Part shown: piece by piece, positions 59,901 to 64,000 of the stretch | Layout of the letters: the number at the start of each line of letters is the position of its first letter | Position numbering within the stretch: position 1 is the first letter of the stretch | Source: Agapanthus africanus | Taxonomy: Eukaryota > Streptophyta > Magnoliopsida > Asparagales > Amaryllidaceae | Reading direction: 5' to 3' | Assembly: GCA_030015575.1 (NCBI GenBank) | Contig: CM057338.1 | Coordinates: forward strand, 133,883,546 to 133,947,545 | Length of the DNA: 64,000 bases | The notes under the pieces: generated by a model | Database searches by the model: none | Seen by the model: only the letters and a program-made list of their open reading frames with translations | What the model was told of the DNA's origin: nothing | Position numbers and translations under genes: made by a program

Positions 59901-61255
59901 CAAGTGCGAGGAAGGCTAAGGACAGTGCAGATTTCTGTCAAAATTATGAAATGCATGTACTAACCAAACCCCTTTCCAGATTTAGAACGACAAATATCAC
60001 AGTGCCATGCTTCCTGCAAGAAGTAATAAGATATGGTAAGTTAACAAGCAGAGCGCAAAATTGCATAGGCCGTATGCAATAAGCAGACATATAGGCCAAA
60101 AGAAGAAAGTTGTCGTATTAATATTCAAATCTCATGAGCCTATGCTAATGATTTAGCAAATATAGAATTACACGCACAGAGAGAAAATTGAACGCTAATA
60201 AGAGAATAAAAGCGGAAAAGACATTTATATGATCGACAAACCATAGCTGCTTGAGGAAAGGCTCCAAGGGCCTGGCTACCAACATTTTCATACAAAGATA
60301 GACACCACCTTTTCTTAGCTTTTGGAGCAAAATACTCTGCCACAAACTTTCTCCAGTACAATATAGAATTATCCTGCTCCAAAAAACAAAAACAAAAAAG
60401 TTCACCAAAAACTATCCATCAAATAAAATACAAGAGCATCCATGCTCACCTGTGATCGATGGCGTTCATGATACATATACTGCATAAGCCGTCGAGCACA
60501 CAACCCATTTTCAGAAGCGCGTCTAATCGGAGGTTGCACGGGCTGTGCTTGTGGTTGCACGTGGCTCGGCATCATATGCTGCAACATGAGAGGCGACCGT
60601 TGTATATGTGGCAGAGACTGCAGAAGCTGCTGCTGCTGCTGCCGCTGCTGTGCAAGCCTCTGTTGTTGTATAATCGCATTCAGCTGCGGGTGATGCCCCT
60701 GAAGCTGCAAAGACTCCTGCTGCCTTTGAAGCAGCTGATGGATAACCTGCTGTTGCAAAACATCTTCTTGCCTCATATCAAGCCTCGGTTTCTTCTGAGG
60801 ATGTCCAGAGCTTGTTCCAGGCTCCTGTTTTATTTGGTGAGGCGTAGTGCCAGGACTCTGCTGAACAATCGAGGACCCATCCATTATCGAGGATCCCGAG
60901 ATGTTATTAATAGATGAGAAGGACAGTGGAGAAGCCGGTAAGCGCATATAAGACTCGTTATTGATGCTTGCGCTTCTCTGCAGGTGGGGACTGCCGGATA
61001 ATGCTGAATTGGCATCAGTGACAAGGGAGCTCGCTCCGATGCTAGGGGCAGAAGAGTTTGCTGTGCTGTTGAGCGCCCCATGGTTCATGTCTCCAAGGCC
61101 AGACCGGGCGGGACCCGACATGGAGTTTGCCCGTGCTGGGCTCTGGATATCACCTTGGACGAAGATTCCTGATGCCGCGGATGAGTTGGATTGGCCGACC
61201 GGAGGAGCGGCCGCCAATTGGCGACTCGTATCAAGATACCTCGCCAGCACAAGAC
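50959..61255 (-). CDS. SLK: SEUSS-LIKE (SLK) transcriptional co-regulator, spliced
   Basis: Nine coding exons read on the minus strand: 60450-61255, 60242-60373, 59965-60013, 58022-58236, 57820-57888, 54432-54532, 52508-52601, 52355-52424 and 50959-51569 (stop at 50959-50961). All have GT-AG borders and matching phases, giving about 710 residues, somewhat shorter than Arabidopsis SLK2. The N-terminal part has SGIFVQGD, the block ASSLVTDANSALSG and a KKPRLD basic patch, then a Gln-rich stretch. The Ldb1/SEUSS domain starts at CARRLMQYMYHERHR and continues through YWRKFVAEYFAPKAKKRWC, AWHCDICRSKSGKGF and SWEFCARRHEE. The C-terminus is Asn-, Ser- and Gln-rich. The FPQAAM and DICRSKSGKGF wording points to SLK and not to SEUSS itself. 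SLK proteins act in the nucleus as adaptors with LEUNIG-type co-repressors in development. No in-frame ATG precedes SGIFVQGD in the coding exon; the first in-frame one is at 61119-61121. Confidence 0.93.
53224..54128. mobile_element. Non-autonomous Mutator-type element (Pack-MULE-like) in an SLK intron
   Basis: The ends form long imperfect terminal inverted repeats of about 90 bases, starting GGCTTAAATCCAACAAAC on both sides. A perfect 9-base target duplication TAAAACAAA flanks them (53215-53223 and 54129-54137). Nine-base duplications and long terminal repeats are the mark of Mutator-like elements. The inside (53400-53940) is purine- and GC-rich, with Gly-, Asp- and Arg-coding low complexity on one strand and Pro-rich on the other, and no transposase. 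This base composition differs sharply from the AT-rich intron, so a captured host segment is plausible. Confidence 0.88.
54900..55600. other. GC-rich insert-like segment in an SLK intron
   Basis: A 0.5-kb core rich in ggcgg, gcggc and tggcc words (55080-55390) lies in otherwise AT-rich intron. Frames are open on the minus strand, but the protein is low-complexity and unrecognised. Clear terminal repeats were not found. A captured exon piece or a decayed transposon are both possible. Confidence 0.35.
55740..55815. repeat. Dispersed repeat next to a GA tract, copy 2
   Basis: Follows a GA-rich tract and shares the words aaatct, gccattagat and tttgggatttg in the same order with 47752-47815. Confidence 0.6.
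56165..57185 (-). mobile_element. LINE remnant (RTE-like reverse transcriptase 3' part)
   Basis: Minus-strand translation shows pieces of a plant LINE reverse transcriptase: a TRDRV piece near 57.17 kb, YDQAITRVRMIGRERAPFS, ITIGLHQGSTLSPY, then DDVPWCMFANDTVLL in place of the usual FADD box, a FHYLGSIINRD block (about 56.7 kb), AECWA-like residues and an end matching GKPKRTWIE and KKMIHMADL. Several stops and frame shifts interrupt it, and the 5' part is missing. The orientation is the same as the SLK gene. Confidence 0.8.
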
Positions 61256-62089
61256 CTACACATGAAAATATGCCTGATTTAAGCAAGACAGGTCTAACAT
61301 GATAGACAATTAGCAATGGCTCCCCTTTACTAAACCCTCGATCTCTTTAACCTAAACAAGAGTAACATAGAACGGATTATGGCAGTATTCCTCTTCAGCA
61401 AGCATTAAATAATAAACATAATACCAATGCAAGAGGAGAAAAAGAAACTTTGCATGAGAATTAAAACCCAAGCTCCACTCTTGAACAATAAGATAATGCA
61501 ACTTCTATGATAAATTAAAAGGTAATTCGCTGAAAGAAAATTTATATATCAAAGTATAAGCAATAATCTGGTCCGATAACCATAAAGTGTCAAAATCACC
61601 CCTTTGCTAATCCCTCGATCTTTCTACCACAAACAAGAGACACCCACAACGAAATCATTGTCAAATTCTCTCCACATAAGTTCAAACTTAGTTGATTTCA
61701 TTCCCAATTGCAGTAAAAACAGCTAAATCATTGTTCAAAACCAGCAGGCACAAATCTATCCATTAAGGTTCCACAGCAATGCTACAAACTTATCAATTAC
61801 AGGTACAAATTGAATATATCTACCTTGCAATGCTCATAAAGAAACAGCAATTTCGAGATCAAAGTTTTCCCCCCAAGATCATTAAACCCTGATTACCCTA
61901 AAATTAAAAAAATTACAGCCAACACCAAAAACAAAGGATCAATCAAATTTCGCCCTAAATAATCGCCTAACATACCAAAGATGGCAGCTTTAGACGCTTG
62001 CAGAGATCGATCAAGAGATGCAACGCATAGATTCACAAAATCTGAAGTAAATAAAAAATTTAGGCGCAGTAAAAAGACTACAGACTTAC

Positions 62090-62210
62090 CGTATGAAATC
62101 GAGCGAATAAAAAAAGGGGACAAAAATCGAACAATGATCGAGAGACAAAAGTGGAGGAGAGGCGTCGCAACAAGGATTTACTCCCTTTTTCTCAGTAATT
62201 AACAGCTCGC
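62090..62210 (-). other. SLK: Putative 5' untranslated exon of SLK
   Basis: The minus strand has a strong donor, ATACG then GTAAGTCTG, with the exon edge at 62090. Spliced to the acceptor at 61255, it would continue the SLK frame back to a stop near 62175 without an ATG. The upstream edge is a guess from loss of pyrimidine-rich leader character. Intron 1 would be 834 bases. Confidence 0.55.
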
Positions 62211-63180
62211 AGGACGAGGAATTGAATGGACAGGGTTTGGACCGTCATCGGCTACAGTCAGTTGCTTTGGCCATAGCGCACTACGTGTACGGTAGACTTC
62301 GCTGTTTAGGACGAGGGGGCTGAATTGAACGGTGGATATGTGTTTGGGAACTGGCAGGTGGAGGTGAGGAGTTCGTGCTTCAGTGCACGTGTCCTCCGCG
62401 TGCGCTGAGAAGGGCCTTAATGAGGAGACTCAGTGAAGAAAAAAACAAGGGGCCGTCCTTATGTTGTTCTGCGATGTTCTTCTAAATTTTATTTAATGAG
62501 GCGAGTATTGTTTTATTTTGGGCAATAGCAGGAGAATATCTTTTTTTTCCCCTTTTTTGGGAACTGACCAGCTCATATTAGCCAAGCACCCACCACATCC
62601 AACTACCACATAGCATACACAAACACCAAACATACAGGGGACAAAAAACTCATAAATTTGCCCTAAAAACTTTAATTTGCAGGCACTTACTTTCTCAAGG
62701 TTCGAACCCGTATTTTTCCCATAAGGAAAAGTGTCATACCAAGCGAAAGATGATTTTGATTTTGCTCTGTTTCCTCTAGATCTTGACTATATTTATTATA
62801 AAATTGCTTTATATCGTATTATTCATGTGGTCTAATACGTATGTTAGTTTACTCTATATAACATAAATATTGAAATTGTATAACAAAATATCGATTTTGT
62901 ATTACCCTGTATCTTTTTCATTTTATATTCCTTTCATTGCCGATGAAAATAAGACTCAGACATTCTATATTAAACTTTTTACTGGTCATTAATTTATTGG
63001 TGAAAGAATCGTTCAGGCATGCAGGTCAAAGAGATTGTATATCATGAATGTTTATATTTATTATAATTAATGAATACTTTGTCCCCATCAGAGTCCTTAT
63101 TTTGACTAGGAGAATTAAATATGGTTCGTCTTAAATAAATAATCTAGATATTTATATGTTTTCTCCCTAACTTTGTGCGG
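62211..63180. other. SLK upstream region, no gene seen
   Basis: This holds the presumed SLK promoter (no obvious TATA box at a fitting distance) and AT-rich sequence to the LTR at 63181. A GGTTCGAACCC word (62699-62709) looks like a tRNA B box. With a loosely placed upstream motif on the minus strand, a SINE scrap is possible but not supported further. Confidence 0.4.
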
Positions 63181-63952
63181 TGATGCTCACAAATGGTACA
63201 CGTGGCGAATGACATGTCCCGAAAACTACGGAGTTGGAATAAATGGGTTGCATTAGGAGTATTCCTCGGGATCCCGTCTCGAGAAAGTGTCCGACCTTTC
63301 AGGAGACCTCCCTAAGTACTTTCATCTAGCAAACTACCAACGGCTCGTCTTTGAGCTTCCGCAGTCTCCTTGCTCGTCTCCGAGCCATCTGTCAGGCCGA
63401 GCTTCCTCGGCCTCCTTGCTCGTCTCCGAGCCATCTGACAGGCCGAGCTTCCTTGGCTTCCCGATCAACCGAGAGCACGGAATCCAAGCGCCTCCGCAAC
63501 GGCTCCGCGTATCTCGTTAGAGCGAGATATCCGCCTCCCCACGTTCCGCGTTCCATGCTGGCGCGTCCCCCCATTAATGGGTGTATCTCGCCATTAATGG
63601 GTGTATCTCGCCATTAATGCGAGGATAACGTAAGGGCATAACTGACAGCGATGATCTCGCGCCCTCTCGCTCCATACGACCACTATATAAACCCATGTCA
63701 GACGACTCAGGTAACTCGAAATTATTTCCAATACACCGTTACTCTGCACTTATTCCCCAGCATTAACTTGATCGTCGGAGGGTCCTACGGTGGTCACCCA
63801 CCCCGGAACTTCTTTTGCTGATAGCTCGGCCTCAACGCCAACCCATTGAGATCCACAAGCTCAACAACTCCCAAACCAAGTCTCAACTGTTAAAGACCGC
63901 CATCATAGGATCGACGGAGGACAGCATCTGAAAGAGATCACGCCCTCCATCA
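63181..63952 (+). mobile_element. 5' LTR of a Tat-like element running off the window
   Basis: Candidate LTR of 772 bases, bounded by TGATG and CATCA. It has a G-box (acacgtggc, near 63200), a TATATAAA box (63684-63691), a 46-base tandem pair (from 63367 and 63413) and three copies of a 20-base unit around ccattaatgg (63571-63630). A Tat-type primer-binding site follows, which anchors the right end. The left end is inferred from the inverted terminal bases only. Confidence 0.65.
63684..63691 (+). promoter_or_regulatory. TATA box of the terminal LTR
   Basis: TATATAAACCC lies about 260 bases before the LTR end, the usual place for the promoter of a short Ty3 LTR. Confidence 0.65.
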
Positions 63953-63954
63953 GT

Positions 63955-63972
63955 TGGCGCCGTCTGTGGGAA
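63955..63972 (+). other. Primer-binding site of the terminal Tat-like element
   Basis: TGGCGCCGTCTGTGGGAA begins two bases after the LTR end. This form is typical of Tat and Athila-like plant elements. It shows that the element body lies to the right, outside the window. Confidence 0.85.
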
Positions 63973-64000
63973 CGTTTCAGAAGCTTCTCCACCCCTGAAG

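Noticed and set aside
50959-61255. SEUSS itself in place of SEUSS-LIKE
   Set aside because: The N-terminal blocks (SGIFVQGD, SSLVTDANSALSG) and the FPQAAM-AWHCDIC junction agree with SLK proteins; the SEUSS N-terminus is different.
62699-62709. tRNA gene or SINE from a GGTTCGAACCC word
   Set aside because: No cloverleaf can be folded around it and the A-box candidate is weak. The word alone is a palindrome that arises by chance.

Overview
The window is nuclear DNA of a flowering plant. Evidence: nested plant LTR retrotransposons of the Ty3 Tekay and Tat lineages, a spliced SEUSS-LIKE (SLK) co-regulator gene, remains of a plant F-box gene of the At4g00755 type, a Mutator-type transposon with a 9-base target duplication, and a LINE remnant. 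Species, and monocot versus dicot, cannot be fixed from the sequence alone.

Layout. Bases 1-546 are the 3' part of a Tekay-type LTR. From 547 to about 28 kb lies a large old Tat-lineage element on the minus strand: a plus-strand antisense ORF region (547-2299), a noncoding 3' region packed with tandem repeats (2.6-5.99 kb), integrase, RNase H and reverse transcriptase (6.0-9.5 kb), protease and gag (9.5-13.7 and 23.5-25.1 kb), then a leader and a putative 5' LTR with G-boxes and minus-strand TATA boxes (25.1-28 kb). A young Tekay element (13743-23519, both LTRs about 2.96 kb, target duplication ATAGT) sits inside the Tat gag. Bases 28.0-32.2 kb are unclassified and carry three diverged tandem pairs. 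Next is the LTR of a third element (32243-39451, followed by a primer-binding site). It is itself split by a solo Tekay-type LTR (32523-35752, target duplication GTTTT) that carries a copy of part of a host gene for organellar ribosomal protein bL25.

The right-hand third is gene space. A decayed F-box gene on the plus strand (43242-49778) ends in a tandemly repeated polyadenylation region. It converges tail to tail with an SLK gene on the minus strand (50959 to about 62210, ten exons recognised). SLK introns hold a Mutator-type element (53224-54128) and a LINE remnant (56.2-57.2 kb). The last 0.8 kb is the 5' LTR and primer-binding site of another Tat-like element that continues past the window.

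The only host gene that looks intact is SLK, a nuclear adaptor of the Ldb1/SEUSS family. The most unusual object is the LTR that contains a bL25 coding fragment in the place where related LTRs carry other exon-like cores.
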